DNA from: Trichlorobacter thiogenes
GTDB lineage: Bacteria > Desulfobacterota > Desulfuromonadia > Geobacterales > Pseudopelobacteraceae
Reading direction: 5' to 3'
NCBI RefSeq assembly: GCF_900167465.1
Contig: NZ_FUWR01000005.1
Coordinates: forward strand, 1 to 64,000
Length of the DNA: 64,000 nt
Below the pieces are notes generated by a model that saw only the letters and a list, made by a program, of their open reading frames with translations, searched no databases and was not told the DNA's origin. Below, one piece after another: positions 24,653 to 33,482 of the stretch (positions are counted from its first letter, which is position 1; every line of letters begins with the position of its first letter). A program made the translations under genes and the position numbers.

Positions 24653-27600
24653 ATGCATAGCGTTACGCAGCACCAGATAGCAGGCAGGTTGTGGTCTTCA
24701 GAGAAAACCACACAACAGGCAGATATACCGGGACGACAGGAAAAGATCCTGTTGTTCGGCATACCGATTGCGCTGACAGCCCGCAACACAACCATCGCAT
24801 TTCTACTGTTCGGCTGCGCCTGGACCGTTGCAGCCGGGCTGCTTGAACAGCAGTTCAGCCTGTCAACCCTGCCGCATATTGCTACCGGTATCGGCCTGCT
24901 TATCATCACCGCCATATCGCTCTATCTTCTGATCCGCCGCTTTACCAAAAACAACGCCTCATCCCATGAGCTGATCATCAGGGCCTTTCATGCCTCCCCT
25001 AACGGTATTGCGGTGGTGCGGGATCATGACCGCCAGATCCTGCTGGTAAACCAGCGCTTTGCCGGTATGACCGGCTATACGGTTGCTACCATTGTTGGCC
25101 GTAGCGACAGCGACCTTAACCTTTGGGAGAACAGCGCAGAACGGCTGGATCTGATCCGCCAGATCCGTGACAACGGTGTTGTGCAGGGGCTTGAGGTCAC
25201 CCTGCGGAAACAGGATGGGACACTGCTGAACGGCGCGGTTTCTGCCCACCGGATTCTGTTTGAAGGAGATTCCTGCACCATCATTTTTCTGGAAGATACC
25301 ACCCTGCTGAAACAGGCGGCCCGCAAGGTGGAAGAGTTGACCCGCTATGACGCCATCACCGGGCTGCCCAACCAGAAACTGCTCAATGACCGGCTTAGTC
25401 AGCTGCTGGCCATCAGCAACCGTGATGAACAGGCGCTGTCCGTGCTGAAACTTGCCCTGGGGCGTTGTCCCGGCGCCATTAGTGCCCGGGCCAATGATGA
25501 TTGCGATGAGCTGCTGCGCTGTGTGGCAGACCGCCTGCAGGGTGTTTTGCGCGAAACCGACAGTCTGGCAGTGCTGCAAAAGGGTGAATTTGGCATCCTG
25601 CTGCCAAAGACCGAGAGTGAACGGGATATTTTACCGGTCATCACCAAACTGCTTGATGCCCTCAATGAACCGATCAACCTGCATGACGCAGAGTTCCAAC
25701 TGAACGTCCATATCGGTATCGCCATCTTTCCCAATGATGGCCGCACCGGTGAGGTGTTGTTGCAGCATGCCCATCTGGCACTGGCCCAGGCACAGGCCAA
25801 GTCAATTGGTGGGGAATGCGGCTTCAAGTTTTATTCAGAGGAGATGAACCAGGCGGTCAGTGAGCAGATGCAGATAGAGTCAAGCATCCTGCGGGGGATT
25901 CGGGCCGGGGAATTTTTTGCCTGTTATCAGCCACTGTTCAGCCAGGATGGTAAAAAACTGGTCGGTATGGAGGCGTTGGCCCGCTGGCAGCACCCCACCC
26001 TGGGGCTGGTGGGGCCGGATAAGTTTATTCCGGTGGCCGAGGATAACGGTGCCATCGTGCAGCTGGGGGACCGAATGCTGGAGCTGGCCCTGCAAAACTG
26101 CAAAGAGTGGCGGGAACAGGGCTATCCCCATCTGACCGTGGCGGTTAATGTCTCGACCCGTCAGCTGAAGGATCGCCAGTTTGCCGAGCGGGTCGCCCGT
26201 CAACTGCAGATGGTGGGGCTGCCACCTGATGCACTCTGCTGCGAACTGACCGAATCGCTGTTGATGGAACATTCCAATGAAAATACCGAGCAGATCTTCA
26301 GGCTGAAGGAGCTGGGGGTTAAACTGGCCATTGATGACTTTGGCACCGGCTACTCATCCCTGACCTACCTGAAACATCTGCCGGTGGACCGCCTTAAGAT
26401 TGACCGCTCCTTTGTGAAGGAGCTGGACAGCAACCCTGATGACCGGGCGATTGTGGTTGCCATCATCGCCATGGCCCGCTCACTGCACCTCAAGGTTACT
26501 GCAGAAGGGGTAGAAACCGCCCATCAGCACCAACTGTTGCAGGAGCTGGGCTGCGACACCATGCAGGGCTACTACTTTGGCAAACCGATGCCACGGGAAA
26601 CCTTTGAAGATTTTTTACAGGCAGGCACGCCACTGCTTGTTGGTGATCCAACCGACGTGAGTGCAGATCAGACAACACAGGAATTGCATCCCTGCCCTCC
26701 CCTGGCGGCTGCACCGGAAGAAGTTGATCGCTCACTGCAGACCGTTGCAGATATCACCCTGCATATCGAGCCCCTCAGACCGGCAGACCGCCTGAACACC
26801 GCCCTGGAACGGTTTCAGACCGATAAACGGTTGCAGGTACTGCCGGTGGTGGACCAGCACCGGGTAGCCGGGGTACTGAACCGCTCCGAGTTCATTGAAG
26901 AACAGATTGTGGGGCGGATCGGCTACGCCTTTCATATCAACCATTCCAAAAAAGTGCGTGATCTGATGCAGCCGGTACCGCTGGTGATTGATGCTGAAGC
27001 CAGCATTGAAGAGGCGGCCCAGGCACTGCACGGCAACTTTGGCAGCATGCGGCTGGAGAACATCTGCGTTGCCAAACGTGGCGTCTATCGAGGCATTCTG
27101 GACGTCCGCACCCTGGTGGAGGCGATCACCGCCCTGAACCTGAAGCTGGCCAAGGGGGCCAACCCGCTGACCGGTCTGCCGGGTAACGAGAGTATCCAGC
27201 GGGAAACCACCCGACGGCTGGAATCAGGCATGCCGTTTGACATCGCCTATATCGATATTGACCACTTCAAGCCGTACAACGACTTTTACGGTTTTGAACG
27301 GGGCGACATGGTGATTCAGGTGGTGGGAGATATCTTGAAACAGTACGCCGATGACCTGCTGCAGGATCGACCGTCCAGAAACTTCTGCGGTCATATCGGC
27401 GGCGATGACTTCATCATCATCACCGGTCCCGGCCATGCCGTGGCCCTGTCACGGCAAATGATTGCGGAATTTGATGCCCGGCTACCCCTGCTGCATGGCG
27501 CAAGTGACTATGCCAAAGGTTGCTACACCTCTTTTAACCGCAAAGGAGAACTGGAGACCTTTAACCTGCTGTCCCTTTCTGTAGCGGCAATCAGCACCGC

Positions 27601-27751
27601 CAACCTAAAGATCGGTTCCTACGCGCAACTGGCCTCCATGGCCAGCGAGGTCAAAAAAACCGCTAAAAAAGTCAAAGGATCATCGGTGGTAATCAAAGAC
27701 AACAATGAAGCCCCCCGTGTGATGCTTGGAGCATTGTCAGCAGAATCGTAA
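24653..27751 (+). CDS. Membrane PAS-GGDEF-EAL-CBS-GGDEF cyclic-di-GMP protein
   Basis: This 1032-residue protein has two TM segments (about 38-62 and 68-90) and a PAS domain (about 105-215). A degenerate GGDEF (KGEF in LQKGEFGILLP) follows. The EAL domain (about 405-650) keeps MEALARW and IDDFGTGYSSL and so may hydrolyse c-di-GMP. Next come a region like a pair of CBS domains (about 685-835), then a second GGDEF with intact GGDDF in HIGGDDFIII. The second GGDEF lacks a clear RxxD inhibitory site. It could therefore both make and break c-di-GMP. The ATG has AGAGGA upstream. It lies between the chemoreceptor and the pseudokinase genes, probably cotranscribed. Confidence 0.92.
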   Translation: MHSVTQHQIAGRLWSSEKTTQQADIPGRQEKILLFGIPIALTARNTTIAFLLFGCAWTVAAGLLEQQFSLSTLPHIATGIGLLIITAISLYLLIRRFTKNNASSHELIIRAFHASPNGIAVVRDHDRQILLVNQRFAGMTGYTVATIVGRSDSDLNLWENSAERLDLIRQIRDNGVVQGLEVTLRKQDGTLLNGAVSAHRILFEGDSCTIIFLEDTTLLKQAARKVEELTRYDAITGLPNQKLLNDRLSQLLAISNRDEQALSVLKLALGRCPGAISARANDDCDELLRCVADRLQGVLRETDSLAVLQKGEFGILLPKTESERDILPVITKLLDALNEPINLHDAEFQLNVHIGIAIFPNDGRTGEVLLQHAHLALAQAQAKSIGGECGFKFYSEEMNQAVSEQMQIESSILRGIRAGEFFACYQPLFSQDGKKLVGMEALARWQHPTLGLVGPDKFIPVAEDNGAIVQLGDRMLELALQNCKEWREQGYPHLTVAVNVSTRQLKDRQFAERVARQLQMVGLPPDALCCELTESLLMEHSNENTEQIFRLKELGVKLAIDDFGTGYSSLTYLKHLPVDRLKIDRSFVKELDSNPDDRAIVVAIIAMARSLHLKVTAEGVETAHQHQLLQELGCDTMQGYYFGKPMPRETFEDFLQAGTPLLVGDPTDVSADQTTQELHPCPPLAAAPEEVDRSLQTVADITLHIEPLRPADRLNTALERFQTDKRLQVLPVVDQHRVAGVLNRSEFIEEQIVGRIGYAFHINHSKKVRDLMQPVPLVIDAEASIEEAAQALHGNFGSMRLENICVAKRGVYRGILDVRTLVEAITALNLKLAKGANPLTGLPGNESIQRETTRRLESGMPFDIAYIDIDHFKPYNDFYGFERGDMVIQVVGDILKQYADDLLQDRPSRNFCGHIGGDDFIIITGPGHAVALSRQMIAEFDARLPLLHGASDYAKGCYTSFNRKGELETFNLLSLSVAAISTANLKIGSYAQLASMASEVKKTAKKVKGSSVVIKDNNEAPRVMLGALSAES

Positions 27752-27778
27752 CCAACCATACATTCAGGAGTTTTTACA

Positions 27779-29983
27779 ATGCAAAAGGGAGAAATGCTGT
27801 ACCACTATCGTATTGAAGGACCGGCCCCCTACGGCAAAGGGGCCCTGTTATCAGCCGAGCATGTTCTGCTGGGCAAACGCTTCCTGCTTAAATCGCTGAC
27901 CAGCAGGCAACCCGGCACCGAATCCTATCGGGAACGCTTTTACAACGAAGCCAAGCTGCTGGCCGGCATGGTGCATCCCAATATCCTCCAGGCCACTGAC
28001 TTTTTTGAGCACAATGGTGGATTCTGGCTGGTGATGGAGTATTACAACGGCGCGGCCCTGGACCGGATGATTGAGCATAACGGCCCTTTCCCCCAACATT
28101 TTGCCCTGCATTTTACCATACGGCTGTTGCAAGGGCTCAGATTTGCCCATGAAAAAGGGATCGTCCACCGTGGTCTGTGTACCTCAATTATTCTGGTTGA
28201 CCGTAACGGCGGACTGAAGATCTCCGATTTTGGCGTAGCTCTGCTGAAGTATGGTGAAGACCTGCAAGAGGTGGGACAAGGGGGCGATGCCGCTTTTATG
28301 AGCCCGGAGCAGATTTTAAACCCCTTTACCGTTACCCCCCAGAGCGATATCTATGCCGTCGGGATGATTCTCTACAACATGCTGGCCGGCAGTCTGCCGT
28401 TTCAGGAAGAATCTGCGGTTGACACCCTGCTGAACCAATTTGACCGCACCATTCCTGACATCAGGGAGTTTGCGCAGGATACCCATGAAGAACTGGCGTT
28501 GATTCTCCACAAGGCCCTGGAAAAAGATCCGGCTAACCGCTACCAGAGCAGCCTTGAATTCCTGAATGCGTTGGAAAGACACCGGATCGCCATGCTGCCC
28601 AGCACCCCTGCCAACGGCATTGCCGATTCATGGTTCAAACGTCGCCGTGGCCTGGTGATGTCATCACTGGTGGGAGCCCTGTTGCTGGCCAGTAGTGGCG
28701 GCTACTACTACAACTGGATCAACTCCTACGACATCATCCTGAAACTGCAGGGATCAAACACCATCGGTGCAGAACTGGCCCCCTCGCTGGCTGAAGAGTT
28801 TCTGAAAAAGAACGGGGCGGTCCGCACCCGGCGGGTGCCGGGCAAGAATCATGAAGAGCTGCTGGTGGAAGGGATCATGGAAGGGCGTCGCAACCGGGCG
28901 GTGGAGATCAAGGCCCATGGCTCCACCACCGCCTTTGAGGGGTTACTGGCCAATGCCTGCGATATCGGCATGTCCTCCCGCAGGGTCAAGGATGACGAAA
29001 CAAAGAAGCTATCACTGCTGGGAACTATGACCTCCCGCGCAAACGAGCATATTCTGGCCCTGGACGGGGTGGCGGTAATCGTTAACAGCGCAAACCCGGT
29101 TTCCCGGCTTTCACTGGACGACACCCAGTCGCTCTTTACCGGTAAGACCCCTGACTGGAAGGGATTGACCGGCATTGCCAAGGCTGCACCGGTCCATCTC
29201 TACGCCCGTGATGACAAATCAGGCACCTTCGACACCTTCAAAAGCCTGGTACTGCACAAGCAAGAGCTTACCAAGGCGGCAAAACGGTTTGAAGACAGCG
29301 TTAAGCTCTCACGAGAGGTATCCACAGATCCCAACGGAATCGGCTTTATCGGCCTGCCCTATGTCAAGTCATCCAAGGCGGTGGCCATCAGCAGCGGCGG
29401 CCAACCGATCCTGCCCACCGCCTTCACCGTTGCCACCGAGGACTACAGTCTTGCACGGCGCCTCTACCTCTACACGCCGGGGCAGCCAAAGAATCCCAAG
29501 ATCAGGGACTTTGTCGAGTTTGCCCTCTCGCCGGAAGGCCAGGCCATTGTCGAAAAGACCGGATTCGTGCCGCTCAACGTACGGATCGGCAACTCATACA
29601 TCCCCACCAACGCGCCGGAGCGCTACCGCCAGCTGGCCAGCGGTTCAGATCGGCTCTCAATCACCTTTAAATTTGCAGCAGACGGCCAGCTTGATAACAA
29701 GGCCTACCGCGATCTTGACCGTCTGGTGCGGGCGATGTCGGCAAAAGAGCTGCAAGGACGGCAACTGCTGCTGTTCGGCTTCACCGATGATGCCGGTGAT
29801 ACCAACACCAGCCTGGCGCTTTCCAATCAGCGGGTGGGACAGGTAGCCCAGGAACTGCGCTCCCGAGGCATTATGGTTGCCGCTGCAGAAGGGTTCGGCT
29901 CCAGCCTGCCGATGGCCGACAACAGCACCAAAGAGGGCAAACAGCGCAATAACCGGGTAGAAATCTGGCTGGCAAAACGATAA
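27779..29983 (+). CDS. Transmembrane pseudokinase-PstS-like-OmpA fusion
   Basis: This 734-residue protein joins three modules. Residues 1-270 are a Ser/Thr kinase fold with K38, E57, SDFG (149-152) and MSPEQ (174-178). The catalytic loop reads HRGLCTSIIL (130-139) instead of HRDLKPxNIL, so the catalytic Asp, Lys and Asn are missing: it looks like a pseudokinase. A single TM segment spans about 291-309. Residues 320-600 resemble a PstS-type substrate-binding protein (LQGSNTIGAEL, AHGSTTAFEGLL, IGMSSRRV, DDKSGTFDTFKSL, DPNGIGFIGLPYV). Residues 625-734 are an OmpA-like peptidoglycan-binding domain (LFGFTDDAGD, NRVEIWL). The likely topology is pseudokinase inside, the rest in the periplasm. It closes the chemoreceptor operon. 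Confidence 0.9.
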   Translation: MQKGEMLYHYRIEGPAPYGKGALLSAEHVLLGKRFLLKSLTSRQPGTESYRERFYNEAKLLAGMVHPNILQATDFFEHNGGFWLVMEYYNGAALDRMIEHNGPFPQHFALHFTIRLLQGLRFAHEKGIVHRGLCTSIILVDRNGGLKISDFGVALLKYGEDLQEVGQGGDAAFMSPEQILNPFTVTPQSDIYAVGMILYNMLAGSLPFQEESAVDTLLNQFDRTIPDIREFAQDTHEELALILHKALEKDPANRYQSSLEFLNALERHRIAMLPSTPANGIADSWFKRRRGLVMSSLVGALLLASSGGYYYNWINSYDIILKLQGSNTIGAELAPSLAEEFLKKNGAVRTRRVPGKNHEELLVEGIMEGRRNRAVEIKAHGSTTAFEGLLANACDIGMSSRRVKDDETKKLSLLGTMTSRANEHILALDGVAVIVNSANPVSRLSLDDTQSLFTGKTPDWKGLTGIAKAAPVHLYARDDKSGTFDTFKSLVLHKQELTKAAKRFEDSVKLSREVSTDPNGIGFIGLPYVKSSKAVAISSGGQPILPTAFTVATEDYSLARRLYLYTPGQPKNPKIRDFVEFALSPEGQAIVEKTGFVPLNVRIGNSYIPTNAPERYRQLASGSDRLSITFKFAADGQLDNKAYRDLDRLVRAMSAKELQGRQLLLFGFTDDAGDTNTSLALSNQRVGQVAQELRSRGIMVAAAEGFGSSLPMADNSTKEGKQRNNRVEIWLAKR

Positions 29984-30000
29984 CCGTAAAAACGATTTTA

Positions 30001-30027
30001 CCGCAGAGGGCACAAAGGTTCGCAGAG
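30001..30027. repeat. Solo arm of the CCGCAGAGG repeat
   Basis: This sequence closely matches one arm of the inverted repeat at 15539-15641 (CCGCAGAGG...CGCAGAG). Its partner arm is absent here. Confidence 0.6.
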
Positions 30028-30072
30028 TCAAATCAATCAGTTACTAAATTTAGCGCTTAACCCAAATGGGTA

Positions 30073-30235
30073 CCTGATGAGCACTGAGATGTAGAATGCC
30101 CCTTCTCCATGAGGGAGAAGGTGGCCGAAGGCCGGATGAGGGGGACAGCAGCGGCTTGATGTGACCCTTTTCCCCCTCACCCTGACCCTCTCCCTCAAGG
30201 GCGAGGGGATTTTCTGAAGATTGGTGCTCATCAGG
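30073..30235. repeat. 163-bp nested palindromic element
   Basis: Perfect 12-bp ends CCTGATGAGCAC (30073-30084) and GTGCTCATCAGG (30224-30235) enclose a second, imperfect inverted repeat. Its halves contain CCCCTTCTCC...GGGAGAAGG and the inverse of CCCTCGCCC...GGGAGAGGG. The structure is MITE-like, but no transposase is nearby and no target duplication was recognised. The remaining 29984-30365 gap otherwise holds only a solo repeat arm and a small GC-rich hairpin near 30247-30275. Confidence 0.7.
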
Positions 30236-30365
30236 TTTAATTTTCTCCGCGAGCCCCACGGCTCCGCGTGAGTATCTGCTTTTTCTGGATAACTGCTACT
30301 GGAACCAATCCGCTAAACGGTGTACTGTTGCCATGACACACCACCAGCAGGAAAGGGAAACAGCC

Positions 30366-30833
30366 ATGCCGTCATACAACATCATCGAAATGGGATCACG
30401 CAAGCGGATCGCCCTGGTGGCCCACGACCATAAGAAACGGGATCTGATTGAATGGGCCCGCTTTAACCGGGCCATATTGGTGGAGCATGACCTGTACGCC
30501 ACCGGCACCACCGGCGCACTGCTCTGTGAGCAGTTAGACCTGCAGGTAACCCGGCTGCAGAGCGGCCCGCTGGGTGGCGATCAGCAGATCGGCGCCATGA
30601 TCGCCCAGGGGGAGATTGATTTTGTGATCTTTTTCTGGGATCCGCTGGAACCACAGCCCCATGACCCGGATGTCAAGGCGCTCTTGAGGATAGCCGTTGT
30701 CTGGAACATTCCGGTGGCCTGCAACCGCGCCACCGCTGATTTCATGATCTCGTCATCCCTGATGCATGACCCCTACGACCGGATGATGCAGGATTATGAA
30801 GCGTATAAACAACGCTTAAAGAATGTGGCCTGA
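30366..30833 (+). CDS. mgsA: Methylglyoxal synthase
   Basis: MgsA converts dihydroxyacetone phosphate to methylglyoxal and phosphate, a bypass of lower glycolysis that is favoured when phosphate is scarce. The 155-residue protein has IALVAHDHKKRDLIEW, LYATGTTGALL, SGPLGGDQQIGAMIA (with the catalytic Asp), FWDPLEPQPHDPDVKALLRI (20 residues) and the NIPVACNRATADFM block. The ATG at 30366 has AGGAAAGGGA upstream. An FRG-domain gene starts five bases after its stop. In E. coli the enzyme is inhibited by phosphate, which fits the local theme but is not proof. Confidence 0.95.
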   Translation: MPSYNIIEMGSRKRIALVAHDHKKRDLIEWARFNRAILVEHDLYATGTTGALLCEQLDLQVTRLQSGPLGGDQQIGAMIAQGEIDFVIFFWDPLEPQPHDPDVKALLRIAVVWNIPVACNRATADFMISSSLMHDPYDRMMQDYEAYKQRLKNVA

Positions 30834-30838
30834 CTCCC

Positions 30839-31624
30839 ATGATTGAAACTATTACCGTCCACTCCTGGGATGAACTCCAGCAGGCACTGTTTGCCGATTC
30901 ATGGAACGAAGAGCTGGGCCGCTACCGTTCCCGCTTTGCCTTTCGGGGCCTGTCCGATGTTGATTACCGCCTTGAAACCACCCTGATGCGGTTGGGCGGC
31001 CAATACGCCGATCTGGAACACCACCTGATGCGTAATTTCAAAAAATATGCCCATCAGCGGGTGGTTGAACGTGACTCCATCTGGCACTGGCTGTCGGTGG
31101 CGCAGCACTACGGCCTGCCCACCCGCTTGCTGGACTGGACCTATTCACCATTTATTGCCATGCACTTTGCCACGGCCAATATTGAAAAGAGTGATCTTGA
31201 TGGAGTGGTCTGGGCAGTCAACTACGTCAAGGCGCACCAGCTATTACCCGACGTATTACGTCACAAACTTGAGCAGGAAGGGGCCAATGTACTCACGGTA
31301 GAGATGTTATCTGAAGTGATTACATCGTTGCCTGAACTGGATGCCATTACCCAGGATGATGTTGCCGTATTTTTTGAACCACCCTCCATAGATGACCGGA
31401 TCGTCAACCAGTTTGCCTTCTGCTCAGTCATGACCTCACCCGGTATGGCGCTGGACAGCTGGTTGGAACAACATCCCGACACCGGTCGCAAGATCATCAT
31501 ACCAGCTGCTTTAAAGTGGGAAATCCGCGACAAGCTGGACCAAGCCAACGTGACGGAACGGGTACTGTTTCCAGGGCTTGATGGTCTGAGCCGCTGGCTT
31601 AAGCGGCACTATAGTCCGCGATGA
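30839..31624 (+). CDS. FRG domain-containing protein
   Basis: This 261-residue cytoplasmic protein is named for its FRG motif: FAFRGLSDVDYRLETTLMR near residue 30. The family YGLPTRLLDWTYSPFIAMHFA block (about residues 95-115, cited as YGLPTRLLDWTYSP) is also present. The second half is less conserved. FRG proteins have no firmly assigned activity; some occur in phage-defence and toxin contexts. There is no good ribosome-binding site, but the start is five bases after the mgsA stop, so translational coupling is likely. A HigBA module lies 112 bases beyond on the other strand. Confidence 0.85.
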   Translation: MIETITVHSWDELQQALFADSWNEELGRYRSRFAFRGLSDVDYRLETTLMRLGGQYADLEHHLMRNFKKYAHQRVVERDSIWHWLSVAQHYGLPTRLLDWTYSPFIAMHFATANIEKSDLDGVVWAVNYVKAHQLLPDVLRHKLEQEGANVLTVEMLSEVITSLPELDAITQDDVAVFFEPPSIDDRIVNQFAFCSVMTSPGMALDSWLEQHPDTGRKIIIPAALKWEIRDKLDQANVTERVLFPGLDGLSRWLKRHYSPR

Positions 31625-31736
31625 GGGGTGGGGATTGTGCTTTGATGAGCACCCAAAAGCATCAGTGAAATAGCACTGTTACACCTCCACCTAATATAAC
31701 GGCTCTGAAATTTTCTCACGTTCTTTCAGTCCAAGG

Positions 31737-32033
31737 CTACGCCGCCATCTTCCACGGATGAATCTTATTCAGCTCGGTGGAAAGGTTACGCTCCACCTCC
31801 TCTGAATCAAAATCGGCCTGAAGTCCCAGCCAGAAAGCAGCCGTTGTTCCAAAGAAACGGGCAAAACGGGCGGCAGTATCTGCTCCAACTGCCCGTTTGC
31901 CTTGGCAGATAGCCGATATTCTGGATTCCGTCACCCCGATCTCTTTTGCAAGCCGGTACTGACTGATCCCCATGGGTATCAGGAACTCTTCCTTCAATAC
32001 TTCCCCAGGATGTACGTTTGCTAGTTGTGCCAT
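31737..32033 (-). CDS. higA: HigA-type antitoxin (XRE family)
   Basis: This 98-residue DNA-binding antitoxin starts AQLANVHPGEVLKEEFLIPMG, the HigA N-terminal signature. A helix-turn-helix follows (QYRLAKEIGVTESRISAICQGKRAV), then the FFGTTAAFWLGLQADFD segment typical of HigA. It would neutralise HigB and repress the operon. It lies nine bases after higB, the toxin-first order usual for higBA. Confidence 0.93.
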   Translation of the reverse strand: MAQLANVHPGEVLKEEFLIPMGISQYRLAKEIGVTESRISAICQGKRAVGADTAARFARFFGTTAAFWLGLQADFDSEEVERNLSTELNKIHPWKMAA

Positions 32034-32042
32034 AGCTTCACC

Positions 32043-32324
32043 TCAGTGATAATCGCATATCTCAACACGCGAAGCTGTTCCTTCATTCCAGAGGAAGCAA
32101 ATTCGCCATTGGTCATTAATCCGAATACTCCACTGACCGTCTCGATCGCCAGAGAGCTTCTCAAGCCTGTTTTGTGGGGGGATACGCAGGTCATCCACCC
32201 TGCCGGCGTTGTTAAGCATCCTTAACTTACGCCGGGCCACCTGCTGAATGTCGTGGGGCAGCTTGCGGGAGAACTGCCCCTCCCAAACCTTTTGGGTTTC
32301 GTTGTCATGGAATGAAACGATCAT
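32043..32324 (-). CDS. higB: HigB-type toxin (RelE superfamily mRNA interferase)
   Basis: This 93-residue ribosome-dependent mRNA endonuclease toxin shows MIVSFHDNETQKVWEGQ, ARRKLRMLNNAGRVDDLRIPPQNRLEKL and the C-terminal GQWSIRINDQWRICFLW block. IPPQNRLEKLSG is characteristic of HigB, and the RINDQWRICF segment carries the usual catalytic region. The ATG at 32324 is preferred over a TTG two codons upstream. It is cotranscribed with higA. Confidence 0.92.
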   Translation of the reverse strand: MIVSFHDNETQKVWEGQFSRKLPHDIQQVARRKLRMLNNAGRVDDLRIPPQNRLEKLSGDRDGQWSIRINDQWRICFLWNEGTASRVEICDYH

Positions 32325-32474
32325 GGCCAATGCTACCGCATGACGGAAGTATGAGCAAGAATTATTTCGCTACACTGGAATATACATTTGGCAGTAATCC
32401 AGAGGCAGGAGTCGCGGGTAGTTGATGGTCTGTCCGTTGGAGGGGGGCGGTGCGGGAGCCCACGGTGATTCTGG

Positions 32475-33425
32475 TCAGACACTTCGAATCATCTTCAGCA
32501 TATCAGACGAAAGTCTGTTTTTGCTGCAGTACTGATCCTCAAGATCTTCTATATAAAACAGATCCAGCCCTGATTTTTCGATAAAATCCTGCCGCAGGGC
32601 GGCATTGCCGCGCACCACTTGCGGCAGGATGGCGTTGGAATAGATCGCCTCCAGCTTGACCAGTTCAAAGGCCTTCTGAAACAGCGCATCCGGTATATCA
32701 CCCTCCACCCCGTGGCGTTGGCGCAGCTCAATGGTGGTAACCCGCCGGATTACCTCCTGTCCTTGCGGGGTACTCATGGCAGCCTGATTCAACTTGGACT
32801 GTTCGGCAACAATTTCAGCCAGCAGCATGAAGAGCCGTTCTTCCTTTTCCAGCTGCTGCAGCCGGTAGATAATCCCCTGCACCGCCTGCAGATCAAAAAA
32901 CTTCATATCATTTTTCTGGGTCTGTACCGTCTGAATCCTGGCCAGACCATCCACCAGCAGCTTGACCCTGCGCCGTCCGTAGCTGTCCAGTAGCTGGCTC
33001 TTGAGCAGGTCATCCACCATCAAGCGGGCAAAAAGCCCGCCATCAATTGACTCGAACCACTCCATATCATGCTTCAGCTCCACCAACAGCTCCAGATCAA
33101 GCTGGGAGCTGCCCATAAAAGCCAGATGGTTCAGGTGGCCGGTGGCCAGTTCCAACCTCTGGAAGTAGTCGGTCAGCAGGGTAAAGCGCTTTTTAAGCGC
33201 CAATGGGGCACCGTCCCGGATCTGCTCATCCAGTTGTTTACCCAGCTCAAACAGCAGCCCGTCAAAGGACTGGTCACCGGCTGCCAGGGCTCGTTTCCGC
33301 GCACACAAAAGCTGCATCACCTGTAGCCGGGACAGACCGGTTGAACCCGGCCCGTCCAGCAGCACCAGCTGCTTCAACAGTTCCTGCGCCTCTTCAGGGG
33401 AAAGCTGATTGGGGTGGTGTATCAT
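32475..33425 (-). CDS. Mostly helical protein of unknown function
   Basis: This 316-residue protein has no signal peptide or membrane segment. It is predicted largely alpha-helical: QLSPEEAQELLKQLVLLDGPGSTG near the start (cited in part), long Leu/Glu-rich helices, then FELVKLEAIYSNAILPQVV and a short tail FYIEDLEDQYCSKNRLS. I do not recognise a family. The ATG has a GAGG site. It is 57 bases downstream of the DUF2062 gene on the same strand and might be the last gene of that cluster. Codon use is ordinary for the region. Confidence 0.7.
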   Translation of the reverse strand: MIHHPNQLSPEEAQELLKQLVLLDGPGSTGLSRLQVMQLLCARKRALAAGDQSFDGLLFELGKQLDEQIRDGAPLALKKRFTLLTDYFQRLELATGHLNHLAFMGSSQLDLELLVELKHDMEWFESIDGGLFARLMVDDLLKSQLLDSYGRRRVKLLVDGLARIQTVQTQKNDMKFFDLQAVQGIIYRLQQLEKEERLFMLLAEIVAEQSKLNQAAMSTPQGQEVIRRVTTIELRQRHGVEGDIPDALFQKAFELVKLEAIYSNAILPQVVRGNAALRQDFIEKSGLDLFYIEDLEDQYCSKNRLSSDMLKMIRSV

Positions 33426-33482
33426 GATGGCAACCTCATTGTGTTAAGCTGCCAGAATAGGCTCAATTTCACCCTTTGTGTG

